The notes below the pieces were generated by a model. That model worked only from the letters and a program-made list of their open reading frames with translations. It searched no databases and had not been told where the DNA came from. From Salipaludibacillus daqingensis (GTDB taxonomy: Bacteria; Bacillota; Bacilli; Bacillales; Salisediminibacteriaceae), in the NCBI RefSeq assembly GCF_029891575.1, contig NZ_JARZHF010000005.1, positions 62,001-126,000 of the forward strand: DNA of 64,000 bases, in the 5' to 3' direction. Numbering within the stretch: the first letter of the stretch is position 1; each line of letters begins with the position of its first letter. Shown in pieces: positions 1-10,844 of this stretch. The position numbers and the translations under genes were made by a program.

Positions 1-2
1 TA

Positions 3-2186
<2,184 letters not shown>

Positions 2187-2267
2187 TTACCCCTCCCTGT
2201 TCTTTTCAATGTAAGATGCCTTCGGCCAAAACAAACTTACAAACCGAATGCAATAATGACTCTCAAT

Positions 2268-2301
2268 GTATAATTATAATAAACTATCATTTAAATTGAA
2301 A
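2268..2301 (-). promoter_or_regulatory. katG promoter with PerR-like box
   Basis: The 15-mer at 2268-2282 (GTATAATTATAATAA) matches the Bacillus PerR consensus TTATAATNATTATAA at all but two fixed positions. It overlaps a minus-strand -10 (TATAAT, complement of 2273-2278) with a weak -35 (TTTCAA, complement of 2296-2301) 17 bp away. Peroxide derepression through PerR is the usual control of vegetative catalases in Bacillus. A 9-bp inverted repeat (AACTATCAT at 2282-2290, ATGATAGTT at 2324-2332) is also present. The rest of the 344-bp gap shows only AT-rich DNA before the next promoter. Confidence 0.5.
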
Positions 2302-2464
2302 GAAAATTGCTTATTCGAAAGATATGATAGTTATATAGTTTATTACTCTAATCTCATTAGTTAAAAAGAGGCTTAATTGTTGAATGAACTAAATTTAAAG
2401 GCTTTACATTTAAATTTTTCACGATATGGAAAACAAATAATTGTTACACTCCTCTTTTTTAAAA

Positions 2465-2493
2465 TTGACCGATCGAACAGTCAGTGTTAAAAT
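2465..2493 (+). promoter_or_regulatory. Promoter and operator of the TetR gene
   Basis: A -35 TTGACC (2465-2470), 17-bp spacer and -10 TAAAAT (2488-2493) precede the regulator. The imperfect palindrome TTGACCGATCGAACAGTCAG (2465-2484) covers the -35 and spacer. It recurs at 3138-3157, which points to autorepression. Confidence 0.65.
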
Positions 2494-2524
2494 GAACAAA
2501 TAAAGGTTACATGAGGAGGTCAAA

Positions 2525-3106
2525 ATGGATCACGATTTAAGAATTACAAAGGGCAACGAAACAAAGGGGCGTATTCTTACTGCTTCTATGAAAATCATTT
2601 CTGAAGAAGGCATTGAGGGATTAAGCGCCAAAAAAATAGCAGATCTTTTAGGCATTAGTAAGAGCAATATTTTCCACCACTTTGGATCCGTAGATGGCGT
2701 TTTAGATCTGGTTTTCGAGAATATACTAATTGATTTAGTTGAACCTGTTAAATCCCATCAAGGTCCTGATTTAGAAGAGTTTCTCCTTTTTCTCGGCGAA
2801 AGTATCTATTCACTAAGTGAAGAAGAGAAGTTATCCTATTCTGTTTTATTTAATTTCTACACTACTTGCTTGCATAATGAAAAATACAGAACATATTTAT
2901 TAAAGGCTAAGCAAGAGATGATTGATGCTATCGCCACCCAATTGTCATATTACAGTTCTCAAGAAAAAGAAAAGCTTTTAAAAGTATCAGAAATGATCAT
3001 TATGACCCTAGATGGGTTCGGTCTACATTCTTTACTAGAAGAAGAGTTGGTAACATTAAAAGAAATTTGGATTTTGCAAGTGAAAGCATGGAAGTCTTTA
3101 TTATAA
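2525..3106 (+). CDS. TetR/AcrR family transcriptional regulator
   Basis: A 193-residue one-component repressor. The N-terminal helix-turn-helix (about residues 15-60, GIEGLSAKKIADLLGISKSN and following HHFGSV) is typical of the family, and the C-terminal part should be the ligand and dimerisation domain. The start follows GAGGAGGT at 2513-2520. It is the first gene of a probable three-gene cassette with a membrane protein and a GNAT acetyltransferase. Matching operator-like sequences lie in front of this gene and in the 64-bp gap before the next one. The inducer cannot be deduced from sequence. Confidence 0.9.
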   Translation: MDHDLRITKGNETKGRILTASMKIISEEGIEGLSAKKIADLLGISKSNIFHHFGSVDGVLDLVFENILIDLVEPVKSHQGPDLEEFLLFLGESIYSLSEEEKLSYSVLFNFYTTCLHNEKYRTYLLKAKQEMIDAIATQLSYYSSQEKEKLLKVSEMIIMTLDGFGLHSLLEEELVTLKEIWILQVKAWKSLL

Positions 3107-3137
3107 TAACCGCTGTCCAGTTTTTATACATCTAAAA

Positions 3138-3157
3138 TTGACCGATCGGACGGACAG
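3138..3157 (+). promoter_or_regulatory. Second copy of the TetR operator
   Basis: TTGACCGATCGGACGGACAG repeats the operator seen at 2465-2484 with few changes and is closer to a perfect GACCGATCGGTC-type palindrome. It lies between the regulator and the membrane protein gene. The in-frame TTG at 3138 that would extend the next gene is part of this operator and has no ribosome binding site. A TAAAAT lies just before it (3133-3138). Confidence 0.6.
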
Positions 3158-3170
3158 AAAGAGGTGCTCA

Positions 3171-3731
3171 ATGATTAAAATCCCTAAGTTTTTCCATGAA
3201 ATATTAGGTGAATTCCAGACGAAATCATCGTTACTTGTCATTGCACTTTTTTTACTAATATCAGGGTTTACATTAGGTTTGCTAACGTATGAAGAATGGC
3301 GTGGCTTATCTTTACTCAAACAGATTGTGATTTGTCTTTTGTTTTTAGATATATCAGGAGGTGTTATCGCAAACTTAACCAGGGGTACTGATATTTTTTA
3401 TAAACAGCGTCCAAGGATGAGATGGATATTTATAGCCATTCATATTCAACCGATTATCCTTTCATGGGCAATGGAAATTTCCATTTACTACGGGCTTATC
3501 ATTTGTGGCTACACTTTAGTTAGCGCAACATTCTTAAATTTGATTAGATCATACTCCATTCAAAACCTCATAGCCGGTGGATTAACAGGGTTAGGACTAT
3601 TAATCGTGGCTTATTATAGTCATACAACGCCATTATTTGTTTCTACGTTATTCCTATTTTATATATTTAAGGTATTGTATAGCTTTTCCGTCTTCCACCA
3701 TAGGGGGTCTTCTAATGAACAAACAAATTAA
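3171..3731 (+). CDS. Hypothetical integral membrane protein
   Basis: A 186-residue protein with about four or five hydrophobic segments (roughly residues 18-42, 50-70, 88-125 and 135-170) and a polar C-terminus. I do not recognise the family. The ATG at 3171 is chosen because GAGGTG at 3161-3166 precedes it closely; the longer reading from TTG 3138 runs through the operator. The 3' end overlaps the next gene by 17 bp, which suggests translational coupling. Its place behind a TetR repressor suggests an inducible membrane function, such as export or envelope modification, but this is inference. Confidence 0.75.
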   Translation: MIKIPKFFHEILGEFQTKSSLLVIALFLLISGFTLGLLTYEEWRGLSLLKQIVICLLFLDISGGVIANLTRGTDIFYKQRPRMRWIFIAIHIQPIILSWAMEISIYYGLIICGYTLVSATFLNLIRSYSIQNLIAGGLTGLGLLIVAYYSHTTPLFVSTLFLFYIFKVLYSFSVFHHRGSSNEQTN

Positions 3732-4308
3732 TGAAGCCCATATATCCTTGCTTTATCGAGCATTTGAAAAAGACCCCTTGTTTGTCTTTTTGTTTCCAAA
3801 CAGAAAAAACAAGGAGCATACGAAAATATTAATTCGATTTATCATTAGACGAAATCGCTTATTAAATGGTCTGATTCTTACCGATGATGTTAAGAAACCT
3901 AGTTACGTGGCAATTGTCGATCGGCCTAGTAACCTTAGAAATATATCTATAAGAGCTAAGGTTAGATTAAATATTGACATGCTCTTATTGGTTTTTAAGC
4001 TACCCTTTCATGTACTTAGATATTTAACCAAGTATCAAGAAGTCACTTCTACTATTGCTCCAAATGAAGCCCATTATTATCTAACCATGATCGGTGTGGA
4101 ACCTTCCTGCCAAGGGAAGGGAACTGGTAAAAAGGTTCTACGAGAGATCCATGACATTGCTGAGTCTTCACAGCCACCCTATTCCATTGCACTTGATACA
4201 GAGAATCCACATAATGTTGCTTATTATAAACGATTTGGTTATGAGTTGACGGGGACTAAAATTATCAATCAACTAAACGTATATTGCATGAATAAGCCTG
4301 CGGAATAG
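3715..4308 (+). CDS. GNAT family N-acetyltransferase
   Basis: A 197-residue acyltransferase of the GNAT fold. The acetyl-CoA pyrophosphate-binding motif is visible as GVEPSCQGKGTGKKVL (Q-x-x-G-x-G/A type) in the second half, followed by LDTENPHNVAYYKRFGYE, the usual motif B region. The start ATG at 3715 follows AGGGGGT at 3702-3708 and lies inside the end of the upstream membrane protein gene. A longer reading from 3637 is possible but lacks a ribosome binding site. Substrate unknown. Part of the TetR-controlled cassette. Confidence 0.85.
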   Translation: MNKQINEAHISLLYRAFEKDPLFVFLFPNRKNKEHTKILIRFIIRRNRLLNGLILTDDVKKPSYVAIVDRPSNLRNISIRAKVRLNIDMLLLVFKLPFHVLRYLTKYQEVTSTIAPNEAHYYLTMIGVEPSCQGKGTGKKVLREIHDIAESSQPPYSIALDTENPHNVAYYKRFGYELTGTKIINQLNVYCMNKPAE

Positions 4309-4369
4309 AATAAGATATTCACAAAGTGCTTCTTTTCCATTCATTTTTCTAAATACTTTCTTAGTTTAA

Positions 4370-5776
4370 TCATGCATTCTTTTCTATTAACGCAACTGTC
4401 TCCACATGACTAGTCTGAGGAAACATATCTACTGGCTGCAAGCTTTTTAATTTGTAATCACCTTTCATTAGGTCGGCGACATTTTTAGCTAATGTGGAGG
4501 GATTACATGAAACATAAACGATTCGTTTCGGTTTCGTTCGAATCAACGTTTCAATAAGTGAGGGATCCAAACCCGTTCTTGGTGGATCCACCATCACCAC
4601 ATCTGCTTTCCAACCTTCTTTCTCCCATTTAGGTAACCAGTCTTCTGCTTTTCCAACTTCATAAGTGGCGTGATCGACGTGATGATTCTCTGCGTTTTTC
4701 TTCGCATCAGCAATCGATTCAGACACGACATCCATCCCCCGAAGTTCTTTCGCTTTATCGGCCACCCAAAGTCCGATCGTACCAACACCACAATAAGCAT
4801 CAACCACATTTTCTTCGCCAGTTAACCCTGCCGCTTCTTTCGCAACATTGTATAACTTCTCTGTTTGAATCGGATTTAGTTGAAAAAATGCCCGGGCTGA
4901 TAAATGAAACGTAAACTCTCCTAATTTTTCTTCCATCTTTTCTTTCCCATACAAAACAACAGTCTCATCGCCAAAAACGAGCGATGTTTTTCCTGGGTTT
5001 ATATTTTGGACAACGGAAGTAACGTCTGGTAACCGATTCTGTAATTCTTTCAAAAAAACTTGTTTCTGTGGAAATTCTTTTGTTGCAGTTACTAAAGCGA
5101 CTTGCCACTCATTTGTTTGAAACCCAACTCTTGTTACAATTGTCCTCAAGAAACCTTTATGCTTTTTCTCATTGTAAAGTGAAATACTTAAATCTTCTGC
5201 GATTTGCTTAACGACTTGTGTCACTTTGTTTGTCTGCGGATGTTGCACAATGCATTCGGAAATATCGATCAACTGATGACTATTTGAACTATAGAGACCA
5301 GCGATTACTTTTCCATCTCTTTTTCCTACTTGCATCTGACTTTTATTTCGATAGCCCCACGGCTCTTCCATCCCAATCGTATCGTTAAAGGTAATCTTAT
5401 TTAAGTCGATTTTCGTATATCGTTCAAATGCTTGGCGGACGATATCTTTTTTCTCCTGTAATTGCCCTTCATACGTCACATGTTGCAGTTGGCATCCACC
5501 ACATTCATTGTAAACAGGGCATGGTGGAGTCGTTCGATCTTTGGACTTTTTTCTTTGTTTGATTATTTTAGCCGTCGCAAATTTAAAAGACACTTTCGTC
5601 GCTTCGCACACTACTTCTTCTCCTGGAAGTGCTCCTGGTACAAATACAACTTGTCGTTTAAAGAAACCGACACCTTCCCCATCGATCCCCATTCGTTTAA
5701 TCGTTAATGGAAAACGCTGGCCTTTTTCTATTTTCAATTCTGTTTTTTGCCCTTTGCCCTTGTTTCGTTCTTTCAC
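4370..5776 (-). CDS. rlmCD: 23S rRNA (uracil-C5)-methyltransferase RlmCD
   Basis: SAM-dependent RNA m5U methyltransferase of the RumA/TrmA family. In Bacillus one enzyme (RlmCD, formerly YefA) modifies two 23S rRNA positions. The 468-residue protein has an N-terminal TRAM domain (about 18-75) and an iron-sulfur cysteine set ([14 protein letters not shown], about 85-100). It then shows SAM motif [13 protein letters not shown], the [10 protein letters not shown] motif and the catalytic-Cys motif [12 protein letters not shown]. The GTG start at 5776 has TTGAGGTG upstream. It lies 20 bp downstream of the glycosylase gene and may be cotranscribed with it. The Bacillus paralogue is the only serious alternative. 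Confidence 0.9.
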   Translation of the reverse strand: MKERNKGKGQKTELKIEKGQRFPLTIKRMGIDGEGVGFFKRQVVFVPGALPGEEVVCEATKVSFKFATAKIIKQRKKSKDRTTPPCPVYNECGGCQLQHVTYEGQLQEKKDIVRQAFERYTKIDLNKITFNDTIGMEEPWGYRNKSQMQVGKRDGKVIAGLYSSNSHQLIDISECIVQHPQTNKVTQVVKQIAEDLSISLYNEKKHKGFLRTIVTRVGFQTNEWQVALVTATKEFPQKQVFLKELQNRLPDVTSVVQNINPGKTSLVFGDETVVLYGKEKMEEKLGEFTFHLSARAFFQLNPIQTEKLYNVAKEAAGLTGEENVVDAYCGVGTIGLWVADKAKELRGMDVVSESIADAKKNAENHHVDHATYEVGKAEDWLPKWEKEGWKADVVMVDPPRTGLDPSLIETLIRTKPKRIVYVSCNPSTLAKNVADLMKGDYKLKSLQPVDMFPQTSHVETVALIEKNA

Positions 5777-5796
5777 GATTTACACCTCAATTAAGT

Positions 5797-6669
5797 TCAA
5801 GTCTCTATACTTTCCCACAAATAAAGAGTGGCATATGTACGATATGGTTTCCAATTTGCTGATTTATCCAACATCGTTTCATACGTTGGTTTTGTATCCC
5901 AATTGTAAAACTTTTTCATCCCATTTTGAACACCAACATCTTGGATTGGAAATAAATCCATTCTCCCAAGACCGAACATCAAGAAATTTTCCGCCGTCCA
6001 AGGACCGATTCCCCGAACTTTCACGAGTGTTTTGATGACCTCCTCATCCGATTCCTTTGCTAACTGTTCCAAATCTAATTTTCCTTCAACAATACGTTTT
6101 GATGTATCAATCACATATTCTGCTTTACGTTGGCTAAATTGCAGTTTGCGAAGTTCGTCGACTTCGATTTCACATACTCTTTCAGGCTTAGGATAAAACC
6201 ATGCTCCTTCTTGTTCGAAACCAAACGTTTTCACAAAACGTTCTGATAATGTGTATGCGAAAGTCATATTTAACTGTTGATGGGTGATCCCCTTCATTAG
6301 AGATCCATACAATTGAAAATCACAAACAAAAGGCGTGCCTCTAAAATGCTCAAATAAAGGAGCCAATTCATTGTTTTGGAAAAAATCAGCTACCTTCTCT
6401 AAAGGAGTATTCCAATGAAATAAGTGTGAAAGTTGTTGAACTACTTTATCACTAGACACTGGAATGTCTTCTTTTGTTGTGATATGAAAAGAAGGGTTTT
6501 CAAATGTTCCAAGTTGTTTCATTTTAACGACTATCGGATATCCATCCACCCATGTTGGGATAGTTATTTCCTGTTCGTCCATATTGATGTTTAATAAAGG
6601 ATCAATTTGGAGGCGTTTTAATGCTTGGTGAAAATTGTAAGGTCCATTTATTTTCAACGTTTCATCCAT
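5797..6669 (-). CDS. AlkA-type DNA-3-methyladenine glycosylase
   Basis: Base-excision repair glycosylase that removes alkylated purines. The 290-residue protein has an N-terminal AlkA-like domain and a HhH-GPD domain. The hairpin-helix-hairpin VRGIGPWTAENFLMFGLGR is followed by the catalytic Asp244 in LFPIQDVGVQ. There is no iron-sulfur cysteine loop, as expected for AlkA rather than Nth. It precedes rlmCD on the same strand. In B. subtilis a related gene (yfjP) is near pdaA, and pdaA is also nearby here. Confidence 0.88.
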   Translation of the reverse strand: MDETLKINGPYNFHQALKRLQIDPLLNINMDEQEITIPTWVDGYPIVVKMKQLGTFENPSFHITTKEDIPVSSDKVVQQLSHLFHWNTPLEKVADFFQNNELAPLFEHFRGTPFVCDFQLYGSLMKGITHQQLNMTFAYTLSERFVKTFGFEQEGAWFYPKPERVCEIEVDELRKLQFSQRKAEYVIDTSKRIVEGKLDLEQLAKESDEEVIKTLVKVRGIGPWTAENFLMFGLGRMDLFPIQDVGVQNGMKKFYNWDTKPTYETMLDKSANWKPYRTYATLYLWESIET

Positions 6670-6795
6670 TGATACACCGCCTTTCTCCGTCTAAATCATA
6701 TCACATTTTAGCGATTTCCTTAACTTGGAACCCCCACTGATTCATCGTCTCTGTTAAAATAATCACTGAATCAAGCTATATAGAGGAGAGATTAT

Positions 6796-7161
6796 ATGTC
6801 CATTGCTACTGATATTGCATCGCTAAAAATTATGTCTGACGTTTATAAGAAAAAGGATCTACCTGATCTTTTACAAACAACAGCTAAGTCTTTGCAGAAA
6901 GAAGTTTCTTATATTGATTGGGTTGGGATCTATTACTTTGATAATCCAGAAAAAATGAGCCTTATAGCGGCCTCTGATATGGAAGAGGATTTAACCTGGG
7001 AAGCAAACGGAGAATTGAAATTCCCTTTGAAAAATTCATCTAATGAAGCCGTAGGTATTATGGTAGTTCGTAGCCGTGAAGCCATTGCTTTTGATGTTAC
7101 AGACGTAGCAACATTGGAGACGATTGCGCAATCATTAGGGGAAATGAGTTTAGCAAATTAA
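6796..7161 (+). CDS. Small GAF-domain protein
   Basis: A 121-residue single-domain protein. The segments IDWVGIYYFDNPEKMSLIAA and VGIMVVRSREAIAFDVTDV resemble the beta-sheet core of GAF domains, and the C-terminus (LETIAQSLGEMSLAN) the last helix. It resembles free-methionine-sulfoxide-reductase-like GAF proteins but has no cysteine at all, so that activity is excluded. The start follows GAGGAGAG at 6782-6789. It is monocistronic and ends at a strong terminator. Ligand unknown. Confidence 0.75.
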   Translation: MSIATDIASLKIMSDVYKKKDLPDLLQTTAKSLQKEVSYIDWVGIYYFDNPEKMSLIAASDMEEDLTWEANGELKFPLKNSSNEAVGIMVVRSREAIAFDVTDVATLETIAQSLGEMSLAN

Positions 7162-7174
7162 TAGGGATACTACT

Positions 7175-7218
7175 AGAGAGTCAATCCTCTGATGGACTGA
7201 CTCTCTTTGTTGTTTTTA
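7175..7218 (+). terminator. Terminator of the GAF gene
   Basis: Stem AGAGAGTCA (7175-7183) pairs with TGACTCTCT (7198-7206), followed by TTTGTTGTTTTT. It overlaps the 3' end of the convergent pdaA gene. Confidence 0.85.
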
Positions 7219-8010
7219 AGGTAATAATATTTCCTGCTTTATTCGCCATTCATCTAAGCTTTTAAATGTATATCCTTCTTGTTTTAAATCATCGATTACT
7301 TTAGGCAATGCTTCAGCGTTGTCACTCGATACTGCATGGAGCAGAAGAACTGCCCCAGGATGGATCCGTTCCATGATTTTTTCATACGCGTAGTCTTTCC
7401 CTTTTTGGTGATCGATCTCCCAATCCTTATAAGCGAGCGACCAAAATACATTCGTATAACCCATTTCCGCTGTTTTCCCTAAAGATCGTTCACTAAATGT
7501 TCCTTGTGGAGGACGTAAATATCTCATATCTGTAAGTCCCGTCACTTCTTCATATGCTTGTTCAAGTGACCGTAATTCTCTTTCAAGACGATCGTCTGAA
7601 ACTTTCGGAAGACTTGGATGGTGATAAGAGTGATTGCCGATAATATGACCTTCGTCAACCATACGCTGAATTAATTCTTTTTCTTGTGTTATAAAATGCC
7701 CTGTAACAAAAAACGTTGCAGGAACTTCTTTTTCCTTCAATAGATCTAAAATTATTTCTGTATAGCCATTCTCATAGCCATTATCGAATGTTAAGTATAA
7801 TTCTTTTTCAGATGTATCCCCAATGTAAAGTCCTCCGAATTTTTCAATTAATTCTTCATAATAAGGTTCCGTTGTCGCAGGTTGTCCATTTTTTGCCGGC
7901 TTAAAACTCCATTGATATTCTTTATTATCCCATGTTTCTGCAAACGCTGAATAGGGGGAATAAAAACTAACTGATAGTAATAGTATCATGACAAAACTGA
8001 ATACTTTCAT
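7216..8010 (-). CDS. pdaA: PdaA-type polysaccharide deacetylase (delta-lactam biosynthesis)
   Basis: N-deacetylase acting on muramic acid of spore cortex peptidoglycan; in B. subtilis PdaA is needed to make muramic delta-lactam for germination. The 264-residue protein has an N-terminal signal peptide (about 1-24, ending near AFA) and a NodB domain. That domain carries TFDNGYENG (the D-N form typical of PdaA), the metal histidines HSYHHPSL and RPPQGTFSE. Ribosome binding site GGGAGGAG precedes the ATG. Presence of this gene implies a spore former. Confidence 0.9.
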   Translation of the reverse strand: MKVFSFVMILLLSVSFYSPYSAFAETWDNKEYQWSFKPAKNGQPATTEPYYEELIEKFGGLYIGDTSEKELYLTFDNGYENGYTEIILDLLKEKEVPATFFVTGHFITQEKELIQRMVDEGHIIGNHSYHHPSLPKVSDDRLERELRSLEQAYEEVTGLTDMRYLRPPQGTFSERSLGKTAEMGYTNVFWSLAYKDWEIDHQKGKDYAYEKIMERIHPGAVLLLHAVSSDNAEALPKVIDDLKQEGYTFKSLDEWRIKQEILLP

Positions 8011-8116
8011 AAATGGAACTCCTCCCTTTCTTTCTTTTTTATTTCCTTTCAGTTATTTTCCTTCAAACAATCAATTTCATACATCAAATCGAATTCATCT
8101 TATGTTTTTCTCAACA

Positions 8117-8163
8117 AAAAAAAGGCTTTTCAAAAAGTATCACTTTTTGAAAAGCCTTTTTTA
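8117..8163 (-). terminator. Strong terminator hairpin
   Basis: A 19-bp near-perfect stem (AAAAGGCTTTTCAAAAAGT, 8120-8138, with 8142-8160) has T-runs on both sides, so it could act in both directions. It stands alone in the 300-bp pdaA-doxX gap. Confidence 0.8.
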
Positions 8164-8164
8164 T

Positions 8165-8243
8165 TATTTAGTTAGATATCGTAATTGGATGACGCTTTCA
8201 GCACCACCTTACGTTCTTTCAACCGATTGATGTAACAGTATAG
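8165..8243 (-). other. Possible gene remnant
   Basis: The minus strand reads as an open frame ending at a TAA near 8171 (NRLKERKVVLKASSNYDI at its end). No start codon or ribosome binding site is present, and it lies between two terminators. It looks like the 3' tail of a lost gene, but it is too short to assign and could be chance. Confidence 0.2.
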
Positions 8244-8279
8244 AAAACGAGTCGGGCGAATAAACCCTGACTCGTTTTT
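8244..8279 (-). terminator. Terminator downstream of doxX-like gene
   Basis: AAAACGAGTCGGG (8244-8256) pairs with CCCTGACTCGTTTT (8265-8278), with one bulge. It is placed directly after the DoxX-like gene. Confidence 0.75.
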
Positions 8280-8310
8280 CGGACAGTCTCTTTGATTATA
8301 TTTGTGTTTG

Positions 8311-8823
8311 TTATGCTGCGCGCTTATCTGTGTCCGGTGTAAACTTATCTTTGAAGATGATAGAGCGAATATATGGAATCACCCATCGGTCACCACCGAA
8401 TTTCCCTGCGTTGTAACCTGCTGCAAGAATAAAGATCGTTAACAATATCATCCAAGGATTTGATGAAACTGTGCCAGCAAACATAAATGCGAAGTTCATT
8501 GTAATTCCAAAGAACGCTGCTGCTGTTGTTAATACACCTAAGATTAATCCTAGTCCAACGAGCAACTCTCCCCATGCAACCATAAAGCTAAATAGATCTG
8601 CATTTGGTAAGGCGAAATTTTCTAGAAATGCATGATATGTTGGATATTGTTCAATCACTGCTTCGTTGTTGATCGCTCCATTTAAATAACCGCCTGCATT
8701 AAATGGCTCTGCTCCAAACACTTTCCCCCAACCTGCTGTTAACCATTGATACCCAAGATATACCCGTAAAAACGTTAATACTCCCGCTGCAATTTTGTTG
8801 TTTCGTAAGAAATCCATAAACAT
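8311..8823 (-). CDS. DoxX family membrane protein
   Basis: A 170-residue protein with four predicted membrane helices. It shows the DoxX-type start LRVYLGYQWLTAGWGKVFG, a central WGELLVGLGLILGVLTTAAAFFG and C-terminal NPWMILLTIFILAAGYNAG. Bacillus relatives (MhqP, CatD-like) belong to quinone or thiol stress regulons, but the function here is not shown. The start follows AGGAGG at good spacing. The gene is flanked by terminators and is monocistronic. Confidence 0.85.
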   Translation of the reverse strand: MFMDFLRNNKIAAGVLTFLRVYLGYQWLTAGWGKVFGAEPFNAGGYLNGAINNEAVIEQYPTYHAFLENFALPNADLFSFMVAWGELLVGLGLILGVLTTAAAFFGITMNFAFMFAGTVSSNPWMILLTIFILAAGYNAGKFGGDRWVIPYIRSIIFKDKFTPDTDKRAA

Positions 8824-9091
8824 GATTCATTCCTCCTAAATTAATTTTAGTTTTATGAAGGTAGTTGGCAATCACTATCTTATTAATAAATGATAAGTTC
8901 TTTTCTGTCTGAGTGATTGTGGGTGATCACTAACTATCTTTCTTGACTTAAGTATAATATGGATTTAATTACCGTGACCGTCCCACCTGTGAACAGTTCG
9001 TTGCAAATCAATGTCCAATTTGTGAAGTAAATGAAAATTTTAATAACTGCTAGCTGCCAAATATGATTTTCTCTGGGAGTTCTCAAAGCAC
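8824..9091 (-). promoter_or_regulatory. Upstream region of the DoxX-like gene
   Basis: This intergenic stretch holds the ribosome binding site, an inverted repeat AGTGAT/ATCACT at 8912-8931 that includes the palindrome GTGATCAC, and a minus-strand TATTAT (about 8952-8957) as a possible -10. The repeat is a candidate operator. No gene is visible in it. Confidence 0.3.
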
Positions 9092-9130
9092 AAAAAAAGG
9101 ATTCGCATCAATTAAATGATGCAAATCCTT
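9092..9130 (-). terminator. Terminator of the fumarase gene
   Basis: AAGGATTCGCATCA (9097-9110) pairs with TGATGCAAATCCTT (9117-9130). On the minus strand the stem is followed by seven T residues. Confidence 0.9.
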
Positions 9131-9150
9131 ATCGCATTTTCAATTATAAA

Positions 9151-10686
9151 TTATACAAACACTTTGTCTTTATATTGAGATAGTCTTTCTAAGGATGATT
9201 TATCCACATCTTCATGAAGACTGTTCCCGTGAGAATCCATCGTTACAATAGCCGTAAATCTTTCTACTTTTAAATGCCACATCGCTTCAGGAATACCGAA
9301 CTCCATCAAGTCAACACCTTCCACTTTTTTGATGCAGTCAGCATAATATTGGGCCGCTCCACCGATAGCATTTAGGTAAACACCACCATGTTCTTCTAAT
9401 GCTTTCAGCGTTTTGGGACCCATGCCTCCTTTTCCAATCACGGCACGAATTCCGAATTTCTTCATAATATCTCCTTGGTAAGGTTCTTCCCGTATACTTG
9501 TCGTTGGGCCTGCTGCTTTCACATGCCATTCTCCACTTGCATCCTTAAGCATGACAGGTCCACAATGGTAAATAATTTGTCCATCCAAATCAATTGGGGC
9601 ATCATTCTCCATTAAATGGTGATGAATCGCATCCCTGCCTGTATGCATCATCCCATTTATAACGACAACGTCACCAACTTTTAATTCTCTCATCTGTTCT
9701 TCTGTAATAGGGGCTTCCAACACGACTTCTTTCGGCTTTTCTTTTTCGGAGACCTTTTCACTTGGATCCGTTTCAAAAGTGACTTTGTCTCCTTCTTTAT
9801 AAAACCACGATTGAATGTCTCCCTTTTCTGAATCAAGTTTCACCCCTAAACGTCTAAACGCCCAACAATTATAGGCAACCGAAACGAAGAAACTAGCTGG
9901 TAACCTGTTGGCGGCACCAATTTTACAACCTAATAATGTTGCTTCTCCTCCGAAGCCCATCGTGCCGATCCCTAATGTATTCGCTTTGTCCATAATATAC
10001 GTTTCTAATTCTGCAAGCTTTTCATTTCCGTTAAGATCATTTACATCTCTGAAAAGTTGTTCTTTTGCAAGTTGGTAACTAGAGATGCGATCTCCACCGA
10101 TACCAACACCGAGAAAACCAGCGCTGCACCCTTGACCTTGCGCTTGGTATACAGAGTGAAGGATACATTTTCTTATTCCATCTAAATCTCGACCCGCTCG
10201 TCCTAACCCTTCAATTTCGGCCGGAAGACTATATTGAATATTTTTATTTTCACAGCCTCCACCTTTCAAAATTAAGCGTGCATCTATGTAATCATTTTCC
10301 CATTGTTCAAAATGAATAATCGGCGTTCCAGGACCAATATTGTCACCACTATTTTCTCCAGTTAAAGAGTCAACCGAGTTTGGACGCAGTTTCCCCTCTT
10401 TTGTTGCTAGCTTTACCGCTTCATAAATCTCTTGTTTCATCTTTATTTGATTGATTGTTACTGGAACTTTAATTTCAAACGTTAACATACCAGTATCTTG
10501 GCAAATAGGTGATACATTTGTATCAGCCATTTCAATGTTATCCGTGATCGTTGTTAATGACAGCGCAGCTCTTGTTCCTTCATTCTCTTTTTGTTTTGCC
10601 TGTTGAATAGCTTCTCTAACGTCATAAGGTAAATTAGTTGATGTTTCAACAATAAGATCATACATACTGTCTCTGAACTTTTCCAT
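9151..10686 (-). CDS. Class I fumarate hydratase (iron-sulfur)
   Basis: Iron-sulfur fumarase of the TCA cycle, converting fumarate and malate. The 511-residue protein fuses the alpha and beta parts, as in E. coli FumA/FumB. Candidate cluster ligands are Cys62 (SPICQDTGM), Cys187 (QGCSAGFLG) and Cys274 (AYNCWAFRR). The C-terminal beta part contains GKGGMGPKTL and HGGVYLNAIGGAAQ. The ATG at 10686 is preferred because GGAGTG lies 10 bases upstream; an in-frame TTG two codons earlier is too close. Oxygen-sensitive class I fumarase suits a facultative lifestyle. Confidence 0.92.
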   Translation of the reverse strand: MEKFRDSMYDLIVETSTNLPYDVREAIQQAKQKENEGTRAALSLTTITDNIEMADTNVSPICQDTGMLTFEIKVPVTINQIKMKQEIYEAVKLATKEGKLRPNSVDSLTGENSGDNIGPGTPIIHFEQWENDYIDARLILKGGGCENKNIQYSLPAEIEGLGRAGRDLDGIRKCILHSVYQAQGQGCSAGFLGVGIGGDRISSYQLAKEQLFRDVNDLNGNEKLAELETYIMDKANTLGIGTMGFGGEATLLGCKIGAANRLPASFFVSVAYNCWAFRRLGVKLDSEKGDIQSWFYKEGDKVTFETDPSEKVSEKEKPKEVVLEAPITEEQMRELKVGDVVVINGMMHTGRDAIHHHLMENDAPIDLDGQIIYHCGPVMLKDASGEWHVKAAGPTTSIREEPYQGDIMKKFGIRAVIGKGGMGPKTLKALEEHGGVYLNAIGGAAQYYADCIKKVEGVDLMEFGIPEAMWHLKVERFTAIVTMDSHGNSLHEDVDKSSLERLSQYKDKVFV

Positions 10687-10805
10687 TTGCAAAACACTCC
10701 TTTTTCTTCATACTTGTTTTCTATTATACTACGAAACCCCTTACATTTGATTCTGTCTATCAAAAATTCAACTTAGAATTTAATTTCTGCTGCACGATTA
10801 TTCCC

Positions 10806-10837
10806 AAACAAAAACAAGCCTTCACCATTAGGCTTGT
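10806..10837 (-). terminator. Terminator of the phosphatase gene
   Basis: ACAAGCC (10814-10820) pairs with GGCTTGT (10831-10837). The minus strand continues TTTTGTTTGGG. Confidence 0.75.
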
Positions 10838-10844
10838 CTATTGT

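Noticed and set aside
6796-7161. Free methionine-R-sulfoxide reductase
   Set aside because: The GAF protein contains no cysteine, and that enzyme needs them.
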